Positions 26,007-34,982 are shown, counted from the first letter of the stretch. The stretch: 64,000 nt of DNA from Paenibacillus sp. FSL H7-0331 (GCF_001956045.1 NZ_MRTH01000003.1:372001-436000); one strand, 5' to 3'. The notes: generated by a model not told the origin, from the letters alone. A program made the numbers and translations.

Positions 26007-27164
26007 ATGAATAAACAAATTTGGACACTGCGCGGCCTTAACTTAACCTACTATGCAACTTCAGCTGTCCTGATGCCTTTTCTCCCTCTTTATTTTGGCT
26101 TAAAAGGTTATTCTTCATCACAAATCGGTTTGCTTATGATGGTAGGTCCTTTCGTGGCCATATTCGCGCAGCCGTTGTGGGGTTATTTAAGTGACCGCTA
26201 TAACACACTCAAATTTATTATTTTCGGGTTATGGGCCTTGACCGTTGCTTCTAGTGTAGGGATTTTTCAGACGGACGCTTATGTTTGGGCGTTTGTTTTT
26301 ATGTTGATGCTTTATTTCTTTATGCTGTCAGCAGTGCCGCTGCTCGACAGTATTACAATCAAGGGGGCTGCCCAAAGTGGGAAGTCGTACGGATCAGTAA
26401 GACTGTGGGGCTCTATTGGTTTTACGGCAGCGGCAGTTATATCCGGCTTTATTCTTGAAGCACTGGGTGGGGTGCAGCATATCGCCTGGCTTTATTGGAC
26501 TGCCTGGATATTACCGTTGATTTTGCTGTTGTTTTTGAAAGACGACAAAACAAGCGGCAAAAAAATTTCGTTAAAAGAAGTCGGCAGCATCGTGAATAAT
26601 CGTCCCTTTCTCTGGTTTTTACTGCTGATTTTCATATTGATGGTTCCTCACCGGATGAATGACGGACTATTTGTGCTTTATTTGAAGGATCTTGGGGGGA
26701 GCGACTCGATGGCGGGGTGGGGATGGGCTATAGCTGCTGTTGGCGAGATACCCGCATTTGCCCTGCTGAGCAGATATATGAATCGCTATCACGAAATGGC
26801 GCTGCTCGGCGTTGTATCCATTCTGTATACCATACGCTGGCTGCTGTACGGCTGGATTACAGATCCAACAGCTCTGATGTTTATGCAGATGATGCATTCC
26901 TTTACTTTCGCGATTTTTTGGATCGTGGCGCTGCAGTATGCAGTTCGATTGGTACCGGAAGAGATGCGTTCCACGGGATTAGCCCTTTTTTCAGCAGTTT
27001 TTTTAGGATTGGCGGGTATTACGGGAGGTTTCGTAGGTGGTTATATCAAGGATCTGTGGGGTGGACAGTGGATGTATTTACTGGGTGCTTGTATGACGGC
27101 ATTAGCTGCAGTACTTTTCCTTGGGACTCACATTCTTACGCTGAGAGCAAAAAAAACCAACTGA
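26007..27164 (+). CDS. MFS transporter (MFS_1-like, nucleoside/LacY-like)
   Basis: A 385-residue major facilitator with 12 predicted helices, opening TLRGLNLTYYATSAVLMPFL, with WGYLSDRYN and SVRLWGSIGF. Paralogous to the broken gene at 16515, which aligns along the whole length. The substrate is unknown. The ATG follows AAAGGATAGGTGTT. The gene is monocistronic, with palindromic terminators behind it. Confidence 0.85.
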   Translation: MNKQIWTLRGLNLTYYATSAVLMPFLPLYFGLKGYSSSQIGLLMMVGPFVAIFAQPLWGYLSDRYNTLKFIIFGLWALTVASSVGIFQTDAYVWAFVFMLMLYFFMLSAVPLLDSITIKGAAQSGKSYGSVRLWGSIGFTAAAVISGFILEALGGVQHIAWLYWTAWILPLILLLFLKDDKTSGKKISLKEVGSIVNNRPFLWFLLLIFILMVPHRMNDGLFVLYLKDLGGSDSMAGWGWAIAAVGEIPAFALLSRYMNRYHEMALLGVVSILYTIRWLLYGWITDPTALMFMQMMHSFTFAIFWIVALQYAVRLVPEEMRSTGLALFSAVFLGLAGITGGFVGGYIKDLWGGQWMYLLGACMTALAAVLFLGTHILTLRAKKTN

Positions 27165-27193
27165 TTCCTTGAAATCAGCTGGTCGTATAAGTT

Positions 27194-27222
27194 TTCGTTG
27201 AACGTTCAACGAAGCTTTTTCT
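27194..27222 (+). terminator. Perfect palindrome, probable terminator
   Basis: TTCGTTGAACGTTCAACGAA is a perfect 20-bp palindrome followed by GCTTTTTCT. It lies between the MFS gene and tatA and may serve both. Confidence 0.6.
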
Positions 27223-27236
27223 AATTCAATTCGTAA

Positions 27237-27461
27237 TTATTTGGTATGCTGATTGCTAGAATCCTGGGTAACCTCATGCAGTTCTTTTTTCGGGGTTGGT
27301 GTCGTTTCATCTGAGGAAGACCCGTTACCGGAAGTTGCCTCTTTGAATTCGCGAAACATCTTTCCGAAGCCGCGACCTAATTCAGGCAATTTATTGGGTC
27401 CGAACAGCAGCAGTGCAACAAGTGCGATTAATATGATATGCCATGGAGATAAAGCTCCCAC
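27237..27461 (-). CDS. tatA: Sec-independent translocase subunit TatA
   Basis: A 74-residue protein with one N-terminal membrane helix and the TatA/E hallmark LLLFGPNKLPELGRGFGKM, then an amphipathic helix and a charged, Ser/Thr-rich tail. TatA forms the pore that exports folded proteins with twin-arginine signals. A GTG start at 27461 with GGAGG 8 nt upstream is chosen; a GTG three codons earlier overlaps that site. No tatC is adjacent. Confidence 0.9.
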   Translation of the reverse strand: MGALSPWHIILIALVALLLFGPNKLPELGRGFGKMFREFKEATSGNGSSSDETTPTPKKELHEVTQDSSNQHTK

Positions 27462-27565
27462 GTAATACACCTCCGATTTTGTTTAACAAACCTATCATAA
27501 CATGTTTTTATTATAGCATAGCAGTCATTTATTACGAAACCATAACAATTTTTGCATGGTCCCAA

Positions 27566-27603
27566 ATAAAGACGCCCCCTTAATGGAGAAAGGCGTCTTT
27601 TTG
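27566..27603. terminator. Terminator overlapping the end of the small gene at 27580
   Basis: AAAGACGCC and GGCGTCTTT form the stem. The arm at 27592-27600 also encodes the last codons of the minus-strand gene. Confidence 0.7.
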
Positions 27604-27768
27604 TTGTTCCGAAATACTGTGTTGAATGATTTCCATAGCATCTCCCGCTTCCAACGCTTCAATCCCGTTCCTAAGTACAATCTCAAATTCGAGCTCGGAC
27701 CTTGTCAGGAAAGGATACAACTCGGGAGTCAATCTCATCACGATCGTCGATAACTTCACTGTTTCCAC
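27580..27768 (-). CDS. Small hypothetical protein, 62 residues
   Basis: A mostly helical soluble protein with TPELYPFLTRSELEFEIVLRN and EALEAGDAMEIIQHSI. The GTG start at 27768 has AAGG at about 9 nt; a TTG lies three codons upstream. Family not recognised. Its terminator overlaps its final codons, supporting that it is a real transcribed gene. Confidence 0.6.
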   Translation of the reverse strand: METVKLSTIVMRLTPELYPFLTRSELEFEIVLRNGIEALEAGDAMEIIQHSISEQQKDAFLH

Positions 27769-27898
27769 AAGCAACACCCTTCCTCGTCTTATTTGAGAAG
27801 ATCAGGTTTGACTTACGATGAACAAAGGTAAAGCTGAAGATATGAATGAGATTACTCTTTTATTATAGCACAAGGAGACTAAATAGAAATGGTTAAAA

Positions 27899-28777
27899 TT
27901 ACTTCTTTTTAAAAGACCCCGAGCGTGTGCTCGTACTGGGTTTTGAGCTGCTTGAAGATTTGTTGGACGAAGTAGAGCCGTCATTTTTCCTGATATTGCT
28001 GGATGAGCTGCTACTATTCGATGATGTAGACGGTTTTGTTGATGTCGAACCAGATGGCTTCGATGAAGATGATGGGCTTGTAAAGCTGCCCTTGCTATCC
28101 GATACAGATGGTGTAGCCGATTTACCCGGTTCAGGCGTTGTTGGCTTCGAGCTGCTGTTCGAGCTATTGTTGGAAGATGGAGCCGGCGTCGCAGGTGTAG
28201 TTCCAAAGCTTCCTTTGCGATCTGTCGTCGTTGGTGCAGGTGTCGATTTGGCTGGTGCCTGCGGCTTGGCTGCTGGTTGTTGATATTTGCCATAATCATC
28301 ATAACGCTGGGTCGTTCGGTAACCCTTGTAATCAGAACCTGAGCGATTTCCGTTAAACCAACTGCTTCCAAGTAATGATTGCAGCACCGAAGCCGCTACG
28401 TACCCCTGAAGAAAGGATGAATCATAGTTTTCTTTGGCGTATTCAATGCTGTCGATTTCAACTAAAGTATTATTTTCTTTGTCAGGATCCTTTTGTACAT
28501 TGATAATTCTACTATTATAAACAAGGAACATTTGATCTAATGATTCCTTGCTCATTTCCTTTGGTTTTTCATTGGCTGCTATCTCGTTAGATACCGTAGG
28601 AACGTCCTTGCCTTCTACGGAATAAACCTTGGCTGTAGTTTTTCCTTGTCCTTGAACATCAACAAGCGAATAATTATCTTTTACATAATTACCCGCATCG
28701 CTACAACCTGCAATCATAGAAAATATAAGTACAAAAACGATAGTGACGGCTATCCACGAAACCATCTTTTTATTCAA
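27899..28777 (-). CDS. DUF4247 lipoprotein with long Ser/Thr/Pro tail
   Basis: A 292-residue lipoprotein: signal peptide with lipobox SMIAGC (Cys at about 25), then a DUF4247 domain (about 28-150) with DVPTVSNEIA, LVYNSRIINVQKDPD and YDSSFLQGYVAASVLQSLLG. The C-terminal 120 residues are low-complexity Ser/Thr/Pro/Lys repeats with DRKGSFGTTP, SDSKGSFTSP and STRSGSFKKK motifs. The KGSF/SGSF units look like a repeating element. Start is TTG with TGGAGGTGA upstream. It follows the DUF4178 gene. DUF4247 is of unknown function. Confidence 0.85.
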   Translation of the reverse strand: MNKKMVSWIAVTIVFVLIFSMIAGCSDAGNYVKDNYSLVDVQGQGKTTAKVYSVEGKDVPTVSNEIAANEKPKEMSKESLDQMFLVYNSRIINVQKDPDKENNTLVEIDSIEYAKENYDSSFLQGYVAASVLQSLLGSSWFNGNRSGSDYKGYRTTQRYDDYGKYQQPAAKPQAPAKSTPAPTTTDRKGSFGTTPATPAPSSNNSSNSSSKPTTPEPGKSATPSVSDSKGSFTSPSSSSKPSGSTSTKPSTSSNSSSSSSNIRKNDGSTSSNKSSSSSKPSTSTRSGSFKKK

Positions 28778-28823
28778 ATTGAATCACCTCCATACGGCAT
28801 TTAACCGTATTGTGAACTGTATA

Positions 28824-29357
28824 CTAACGGCCGCCTTTCATAAATTTAATTTGACCTGCAGGTGTCTTGGTGCCTTCCATCGCAACAAATTTACCATCCT
28901 GCCATTGCAGGAAGAAATATTGTCCATCCGGACCAAAGTATCGCCAGAGCATAACATCTTCACTGCCGCGGAAATCAGTGTTCCCCTCAATTCGAACCAT
29001 ATCACTGCGCTGGCTTTCCAGAGTATAAGTAATACCCCCATTAACTTCCAAGGAGGTTGGAACATCATTCGGACTGTCCAGAGCTCCTTCAACGAATTCG
29101 CAAATAAAGCATTCATACGTGCGGCCTTTCTCGACCAACAGGCAGGAAATGGTGTTACCATTTTGCAAATAATAAGCTATCCGATGGGGAGGGAAGCCGC
29201 GGTCAAAATAAATTTGCTTTCCTGATACAATATACTCCTCAAGGTCAACATTCACAATGTCACCAACCACAGTGTCCTCCATCGGATTGGATGCCTGCAC
29301 AGGAGGTTGTTCCTTTTGGCTCTTCAGAATAGAGCCGACTCTTTTCCAAATCGACAT
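28824..29357 (-). CDS. DUF4178 domain protein
   Basis: A 177-residue soluble protein. The core after about residue 25 fits DUF4178: VGDIVNVDLEEYIVSGKQIY, LEVNGGITYTLESQR and RGSEDVMLWRYFGPDGQYFFLQW. The first 20 residues are basic. Start ATG at 29357 with AAAGGAG upstream. DUF4178 and DUF4247 neighbours are a recurrent pair in Bacillales, suggesting a shared envelope task. Confidence 0.8.
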   Translation of the reverse strand: MSIWKRVGSILKSQKEQPPVQASNPMEDTVVGDIVNVDLEEYIVSGKQIYFDRGFPPHRIAYYLQNGNTISCLLVEKGRTYECFICEFVEGALDSPNDVPTSLEVNGGITYTLESQRSDMVRIEGNTDFRGSEDVMLWRYFGPDGQYFFLQWQDGKFVAMEGTKTPAGQIKFMKGGR

Positions 29358-29484
29358 GGGCAATTTCTCCTTTATACAACCTTGAATAAATAACGACTTA
29401 ACAAACATTATAACTAATATATACGACTAAGAGGTAGTGCAGGTTTCAAACGGGTTATTATTATTCTTAGTCATCTGAAATTTC

Positions 29485-29513
29485 TGGAATATTTTTAGAG
29501 TTTATGGTACAAT
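29485..29513 (+). promoter_or_regulatory. Promoter of the DEAD-box helicase gene with a long leader
   Basis: TGGAAT (29485-29490) and TACAAT (29508-29513) are 17 bp apart. A leader of about 130 nt follows, containing small inverted repeats (CGTATGTAATTACG; AATGC-TTCGGAC-GCATT), before the AAGGAG ribosome site. Long structured leaders are common in cold-induced helicase genes. Confidence 0.6.
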
Positions 29514-29650
29514 ACTAAAGATATTCTTAAGTACGGCCTTGCGTATGTAATTACGAATGCTTCGGACGCATTTTATAGATACAAAAAAGGATATAGGAGT
29601 CGCACTTAAGGGTATATACAAACAACACCCTAAAAGGAGAATGAAAACAT

Positions 29651-31276
29651 TTGAAAAATTTTAGTGAATTCGGCTTGGACCCAACGGTATTGCGTGCCAT
29701 TACAGAGATGGGCTTTGAGGAATCGACACCGATTCAAGAAAAAGCTATGCCTATCGCAATGGACAATCGCGATTTAATCGGCCAAGCGCAAACCGGTACA
29801 GGGAAAACGGCGGCATTCGGTATTCCATTAGTAAACAAAATCGACGTTAAAGAAGACAGAATCGTCGCTTTGATTATGTGCCCGACTCGTGAGCTGGCCA
29901 TACAGGTTGCAGAAGAAATCGAAAAGCTCGGCAGATTTAAGGGCATTCGCTCTTTGCCAATCTATGGCGGTCAAGATATCGTGAAGCAAATTCGTGCTTT
30001 GAAAAAAAGACCGCAAATCATTATCGGTACACCTGGACGGTTACTTGATCACATCAACAGAAAAACAATCAAGCTGGATGACGTACAAACGGTTATCCTT
30101 GATGAAGCAGACGAAATGCTGGACATGGGTTTCATGGAGGACATCCAGTCCATCTTGAAGCTGGTTCCTTCGGAACGTCAAACGATGCTGTTCTCAGCAA
30201 CAATGCCAACCAACATCCAAAGATTGGCACAACAATTTTTACGCAATCCAGAGCATGTATCTGTAATTCCTAAGCAAATGAGTGCACCTTTGATCGATCA
30301 ATCGTACATTGAATTGCAGGAAAGACAAAAATTCGATACTTTGTGTCGTTTGATTGACATGGACTCACCGGAATTGGCCATCATATTTGGACGTACAAAA
30401 CGCCGGGTTGACGAATTGGCAGAAGGCTTGCAAAAACGCGGCTATACAGCAGAAGGTTTACACGGTGACTTGTCACAAAATCAGCGCGATAACGTAATGC
30501 GTAAATTCCGTGACGGAAGTATTGATGTATTGGTAGCTACCGACGTTGCAGCTCGTGGTCTGGACGTTTCCGGTGTTACTCATGTAATCAACTTCGATTT
30601 GCCGCAGGATCCTGAAAGCTATGTTCACCGTATCGGTCGTACAGGCCGTGCAGGTAAAGAAGGCGCAGCTTACACCTTCGTTACACCAAGAGAAATCGAT
30701 CACCTGAATTTTATCGAGAAGTTGACTCGTCAAAAGATCGCCAAGAAGCCAATGCCAAGTATTGCTGAAGCCATCGAAGGCAAGCAAAAAATGACAGCTG
30801 AGCGTATCCTGGATCTGTTGGACAAAGACGATCACAATGAATATAAAGGCCTGGCTATTCAATTGCTGGAGCAGCATGATTCCGTTCACCTGTTGGCTGC
30901 AGCATTGAAATTGTTAACTGGCGACAAGAAAGAAGTTAATATTGAATTGACTCCTGAAGAGCCGTTACGTGCCAAGAAGAGAAGACAAGATGTACGCAGC
31001 TCCGGACGCAAGCCGACTGGCAGCTACGGTACAGCAGCAGGCGCTCGCAGCGGTGGCAGCGGCAGACCTTATGATCGTTCTTCTGGTTCCAGTAGTGGTG
31101 GTTCGAGACCTCCACGCAGTGGCAGCAGCGGCGGTGGAAGCCGTGACTACTCCTCACGTGAAGGTCGCGACAACCGTGGCAGCAGCAATCGCAATGAAGG
31201 CCGTGATTACGGTCGGGATCGTGGTTTTAACCGCACCACATCTGCTCGTCCCAATGAAGATCTTGTGAAAAACTAA
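29651..31276 (+). CDS. cshA: DEAD-box ATP-dependent RNA helicase, CshA-like
   Basis: A 541-residue protein. Q motif (PIQEKAMPI), AQTGTGKTAAF, PTRELA, GTPGRLLDH, DEAD (LDEADEMLD), SAT and HRIGRTGRAG are all intact. The tail (about 440-541) is rich in Arg, Ser and Gly (SGGSGRPYDRSSGSSSGGSR), as in CshA proteins. It unwinds RNA in ribosome assembly, RNA decay and cold adaptation. Start is TTG at 29651, with AAGGAG about 11 nt upstream. An ATG eight bases earlier opens only a short frame (MKTFEKF). Confidence 0.92.
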   Translation: MKNFSEFGLDPTVLRAITEMGFEESTPIQEKAMPIAMDNRDLIGQAQTGTGKTAAFGIPLVNKIDVKEDRIVALIMCPTRELAIQVAEEIEKLGRFKGIRSLPIYGGQDIVKQIRALKKRPQIIIGTPGRLLDHINRKTIKLDDVQTVILDEADEMLDMGFMEDIQSILKLVPSERQTMLFSATMPTNIQRLAQQFLRNPEHVSVIPKQMSAPLIDQSYIELQERQKFDTLCRLIDMDSPELAIIFGRTKRRVDELAEGLQKRGYTAEGLHGDLSQNQRDNVMRKFRDGSIDVLVATDVAARGLDVSGVTHVINFDLPQDPESYVHRIGRTGRAGKEGAAYTFVTPREIDHLNFIEKLTRQKIAKKPMPSIAEAIEGKQKMTAERILDLLDKDDHNEYKGLAIQLLEQHDSVHLLAAALKLLTGDKKEVNIELTPEEPLRAKKRRQDVRSSGRKPTGSYGTAAGARSGGSGRPYDRSSGSSSGGSRPPRSGSSGGGSRDYSSREGRDNRGSSNRNEGRDYGRDRGFNRTTSARPNEDLVKN

Positions 31277-31284
31277 TGCTCTCG

Positions 31285-31320
31285 AGGTGAAGCTTGCGTT
31301 TCAAGCTTCACCTTTTGTTT
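31285..31320 (+). terminator. Terminator of cshA
   Basis: GGTGAAGCTTG and CAAGCTTCACC form an 11-bp stem, with CCTTTTGTTTT behind. Confidence 0.85.
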
Positions 31321-31403
31321 TGCTACCTTCCAATGCTAAAATAAGCTATAATATACGATATACGAATTTTTCAGTTACGCATATGAACGAGGAGGGCATT
31401 GTT

Positions 31404-32270
31404 TTGGAATTTAGAGGTATCATGGGAGGGTTTTACCGTATATCGGAATGGATTATGCGGTTATCTGTTATTAACGTATTATGGGTAATATGTGCGCTTC
31501 CCTTCTTCCTGTTAGGTCTGCTTTTATTGCAAACGGAATCGTTGGATCAGTTGATGTCGACTTTGATTCTAATTGCCATTGTATCGCCGTTTACCTTGTT
31601 TCCTTCGACCGCTGCGATGTTTGCCGTTGCTCGGAAATGGTTGACTGGTGAAGAGGATGCACCTTTATTAAAAACCTTTTTCAGAGGTTACAAAGATAAC
31701 TTCGTACAGAGCATGCTTGGTGGTATTGTGTATGCTTTAATCGCTGTCATCCTGTATACGAACTTTAAATTTTACGGGAGTCAAACAGGAACCTTTGGTG
31801 TTTTAAAGTTTTTAGTGTTGACGCTTACAGCTTTAATTGGAGTTTCGTTCTTCCATTTCTTTTCGATCATTAGCCATTTGCACATGAAATTTTTTCAAGT
31901 CCTGAAAAATGCGATATTGATTTCGATCGGGCATCCGATTCGTTCCTTGTCGATGATCATTTGTAACGGATTTGTGGTGTATATCAGCTTTACACAATTT
32001 ACTTTTTTAATCCCATTCTTTATGGGAAGTCTAATCGCGGTTATTTCGTTTTGGCACTTTAATCTCATATTCGGCAAGCTGCAGACCAAGCAGCAGGCCA
32101 TGGAGGAGAAAGCTGCTGAGGAGGCCGAGGAGGCTGCTCGTAAAGCGAAAGCTGAGTCGGGTGTTGAATCACTGGGAACATCAGAAAATGATCAGGATAG
32201 CCGTTTACTGCCGACGATAAACCTGGACAAAAAAGATTCGGAAGAAGAAAACAAAACGGATAAACCATAA
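31404..32270 (+). CDS. DUF624 membrane protein (YesL-type)
   Basis: A 288-residue protein with five to six hydrophobic segments between about 20 and 220, opening FRGIMGGFYRISEWIMRLSV and containing SPFTLFPSTAAMFAVARKW. A cytoplasmic tail of acidic coiled-coil (TKQQAMEEKAAEEAEEAARK) and Asp/Glu/Lys-rich end follows. DUF624 genes often lie beside sugar uptake operons but no such genes are near here. TTG start at 31404 has GAGGAGGG 7 nt upstream. Confidence 0.82.
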   Translation: MEFRGIMGGFYRISEWIMRLSVINVLWVICALPFFLLGLLLLQTESLDQLMSTLILIAIVSPFTLFPSTAAMFAVARKWLTGEEDAPLLKTFFRGYKDNFVQSMLGGIVYALIAVILYTNFKFYGSQTGTFGVLKFLVLTLTALIGVSFFHFFSIISHLHMKFFQVLKNAILISIGHPIRSLSMIICNGFVVYISFTQFTFLIPFFMGSLIAVISFWHFNLIFGKLQTKQQAMEEKAAEEAEEAARKAKAESGVESLGTSENDQDSRLLPTINLDKKDSEEENKTDKP

Positions 32271-32308
32271 CTACCCTGACCTGGATATAATCAATGCGAG
32301 CGCTGAGG

Positions 32309-32337
32309 TTTACAATTATGCCTCAAAATCATATAAT
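32309..32337 (+). promoter_or_regulatory. Strong SigA promoter of the 6S-like RNA gene
   Basis: TTTACA (32309-32314) and TATAAT (32332-32337) are 17 bp apart, placing the start of transcription near 32344, at the foot of a long-range stem. Confidence 0.85.
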
Positions 32338-32343
32338 AAGGGT

Positions 32344-32530
32344 ACAAAAAAATCCTGCGATGTTCGTTACGGTTTTAAGTTGTTTTGAACCAATGACTGT
32401 TTCTTGGGAGACCTACATCAAACCATGGCTGACATGCCCTCGAAAAGGGACCTCAAAAGTGGTTTTGCGGACACCCACCTGCGAGAGCGGGTTTGAAGCG
32501 CTAAACCGGACGGCATTTGCGGGTTTTTTT
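32344..32530 (+). ncRNA. ssrS: Probable 6S RNA
   Basis: No protein is supported here. A strong promoter lies upstream and the two ends pair: AAAAAAATCC with GGGTTTTTTT, ATG with CAT, and CGGTTT with AAACCG. The ending stem thus doubles as a terminator. Inside, CAAACCAT pairs with GTGGTTTTG around an apical hairpin GCCC-TCGAAAA-GGG. On the 3' side of a large open region lies an ACCCACC...GCGGGT hairpin (GCGGACACCCACCTGCGAGA). A closing stem, a large single-stranded bulge and a terminal hairpin in about 185 nt are the layout of 6S RNA, which binds RNA polymerase. I did not align it to a family model. Confidence 0.72.
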
Positions 32531-32650
32531 GCGTCCTATTAATGGAGACATATAATTCAGCCATATATTCCAAGTGCATATTATTTCCTCGGAAATTATT
32601 GCTAGCTTTAAACGCAAGATTCGATATCCTGGTATTTTAAAATGACAGAG

Positions 32651-32705
32651 CAAACAAAAACCAGTCCAACACTGAATTCTCGTGTTGTGACTGGTTTTTG
32701 TTTGT
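32651..32705. terminator. Bidirectional terminator after xylB
   Basis: CAAACAAAAACCAGTC and its perfect complement enclose a CAACAC/GTGTTG stem. It closes xylB and the 6S region. Confidence 0.9.
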
Positions 32706-32737
32706 TTGGAAATGGAGTAACAGTAAGAATGTTGAGA

Positions 32738-34270
32738 TTATGAGGAAACGAGATCATTGAGTTGATGCATCGTGTTTTTTAATGTGGGATACAACGTCTG
32801 ATAAACCTCATAATATTTCTCGTATTGAGCCTGCCGCTGCGGATTTGGATCAACCCGTTCTACGGTCTCGATCCAACGTTCGCAGAGGTCGCTAATCTCT
32901 TGTTGAAGCACGCCTGAGGCGGCCATGACTGCAGCGCCATAAGCGGGTCCGTCCGTTGAATTAACTGTAATCACTGGATAACCAAATATATCAGCAATCA
33001 TCTGTCTCCAAAATAAGCTGCGCGCACCACCGCCGCTTACACGCAGCTCCTTGATCTCAATGCCTGAGGCTTTGATGAGCTCCATAGAATCTCTCAGCCC
33101 AAATGTAATGCCTTCGAGCACAGCTCTTGTTAAATGAGCCTTACCATGTCGAAGATTCAGGCCTATGAAGCCTCCACGGGCCTTAGGATCGGGATGAGGT
33201 GTGCGCTCTCCCGTCAAATATGGCATAAAGAGCAGTCCCTCGCTACCCAAAGGAGCACTTTCGGCAAGTGCTGTTAAAAACTCATAAACATCGCGTCCTT
33301 CAGCCTCTGCCTGCTGCAGCTCTTCAAATGCAAAATGGTTTTTCCACCATTGAAATGATCCTCCGGCAGCAAGCATGACACCCATCCGATGCCATTTTCC
33401 TGGAACCCCATGGCAAAAGGAGTGAAGCCTGCAAGCGGGATCCATCTGATAGCTGTCATCATGAACGAACACAACACCGGAAGTACCGAGAGCTACGGAA
33501 GCTATTCCTTCGCGTACAACACCAACACCTACCGCACCGCATGCTTGGTCTCCACCACCCGCCACGACGGGTGTACCGGTCTTGAGCCCTGTCAGCTGGG
33601 CAATCTCAGCGAGTAGATAGCCTGCTACTTCATTGCTCTCGAATAAGGGAGGCAACCACTCCATCGGAATATCGAGACGATTGACGACATCCTCAGACCA
33701 CTTGCGCTCGGCAACATCCAGCAATAAAGTACCACTGGCATCGGCTACGTCCATACCAAGAGCCCCTGTCAGCTGTAAACGTACATAGTCTTTTGGCAGC
33801 AATAAATGTTGAGTTTGACGATAGTGCTCAGGCTCATGATTTCGAAGCCAAATCACCTTGGGTGCTGTGAAGCCGGTTAGTGCCTTGTTGCCTGTTAATC
33901 GGCCTAACTCAGCCTGACCTCCGACTGCCTGCTCGATGAAGTCGCATTCTGCTGCTGTACGCTGGTCGCACCATAATAAGGCAGGACGTACGACCTGCAG
34001 CTCGGAATCAAGGAATACGGAGCCATGCATTTGGCCTGATAATCCGATGCCTGCGACCTCGTCGCCCGCAACCGATGCCTTTGCTAGTAAGGCCACTACA
34101 CTTGCCACTGTACCTTTCCACCAATCCTCGGGGTGCTGCTCGGCCCAGCCGGGTTCAGGCTGCAGAAGTGGATATTCCTCGCTATGGCTTGCTTTGACCT
34201 TTCCCTGATCATCAACCAAAATACATTTGACTGCTGATGTTCCTAAATCAATACCTAAAAAGTAAGTCAA
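32738..34270 (-). CDS. xylB: Xylulokinase
   Basis: A 510-residue FGGY-family kinase, phosphorylating D-xylulose to xylulose 5-phosphate. Motifs: opening FLGIDLGTSAVKC, the substrate loop LSGQMHGSV, LLPKDYVRLQLTG, and the C-terminal RVSGGGARSLFWRQM. TTG start at 34270 with GAGGTGA upstream. No xylA or xylR is adjacent. An inverted repeat of XylR-operator type lies 33 bp upstream, so xylose control is plausible. Confidence 0.92.
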   Translation of the reverse strand: MTYFLGIDLGTSAVKCILVDDQGKVKASHSEEYPLLQPEPGWAEQHPEDWWKGTVASVVALLAKASVAGDEVAGIGLSGQMHGSVFLDSELQVVRPALLWCDQRTAAECDFIEQAVGGQAELGRLTGNKALTGFTAPKVIWLRNHEPEHYRQTQHLLLPKDYVRLQLTGALGMDVADASGTLLLDVAERKWSEDVVNRLDIPMEWLPPLFESNEVAGYLLAEIAQLTGLKTGTPVVAGGGDQACGAVGVGVVREGIASVALGTSGVVFVHDDSYQMDPACRLHSFCHGVPGKWHRMGVMLAAGGSFQWWKNHFAFEELQQAEAEGRDVYEFLTALAESAPLGSEGLLFMPYLTGERTPHPDPKARGGFIGLNLRHGKAHLTRAVLEGITFGLRDSMELIKASGIEIKELRVSGGGARSLFWRQMIADIFGYPVITVNSTDGPAYGAAVMAASGVLQQEISDLCERWIETVERVDPNPQRQAQYEKYYEVYQTLYPTLKNTMHQLNDLVSS

Positions 34271-34302
34271 TGGGGTTCACCTCGAAATGTAATATAGGAA
34301 CT

Positions 34303-34323
34303 TTGTTTATTTAATAAACAAAT
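34303..34323 (-). promoter_or_regulatory. 21-bp palindrome, XylR-operator-like
   Basis: TTTGTTTATTTAATAAACAAA is a perfect palindrome around a single central base. Bacillus xyl operators have the same TTTGTTT...AAACAAA arms, recognised by the ROK repressor XylR. Its position just upstream of xylB fits a repressor site. Confidence 0.6.
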
Positions 34324-34536
34324 GATTCTATACATATATTCGCAATGAATTTATGAAATCCTGCTCCATGTGCCATACAAATAGAATAACTGTCATAAAA
34401 TTGTAAAGAATTTTAATATGAATCACATAGTTTGTCTAAAGTGTGAAATAATACTTTCTCAACCGAACAAACAATGGTATGATTAAAGATAGTGTTTACA
34501 GATTATATTTTGCACTTCTCATGAGGGGGGAAAGCT

Positions 34537-34923
34537 TTGTTAAAGCGAACCTTAATCGGCCTAATTCGCAGTCACGATGGGACAGGAGAGAAAGCCAAGG
34601 ATCCGGCATTAAAGACCCGGTATTATAAGCTTTCTATGGATCAAGTTTGGGATGAAGTTACCAATATGTTTAAGAAAATGAATGGGTACAAGCTTCTCCA
34701 TGAGGTAAGAAATGTAGGGGAAATCGTTGTAGAGAAAAAGACAGTTACAGGTCGGACGCAAGATATTACATTAACCTTATTCGGGATAAACCCACTAAAA
34801 ACAGCTATCGATATTTATTCGGCTTCTCGAGGGTCGCTCGGGGACCTTGGATCCAATTACCGCACCATCCTGGAAATATACAAACAGCTAGACAAAAGGC
34901 TTGCCGCTTACAAAGAGGATTAA
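34537..34923 (+). CDS. DUF1499-like protein
   Basis: A 128-residue soluble protein. The final part IDIYSASRGSLGDLGSNYRT has the SRxGxxDLGxN signature of DUF1499, and LSMDQVWDEVTNMFKKM fits the first helix. TTG start with GAGGGGGGAAAG upstream. Function unknown. Ends at a good terminator. Confidence 0.75.
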   Translation: MLKRTLIGLIRSHDGTGEKAKDPALKTRYYKLSMDQVWDEVTNMFKKMNGYKLLHEVRNVGEIVVEKKTVTGRTQDITLTLFGINPLKTAIDIYSASRGSLGDLGSNYRTILEIYKQLDKRLAAYKED

Positions 34924-34982
34924 TTGAAAAAGTAGGCAAGTTGATTGCAAGGTTTGTAAGGCTATCTAATGTAGGTTTACAT

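Noticed and set aside
32294..32542. An 82-codon frame in the 6S region
   Set aside because: No ribosome site, no family resemblance, and the stretch is better explained by a promoter plus structured RNA.
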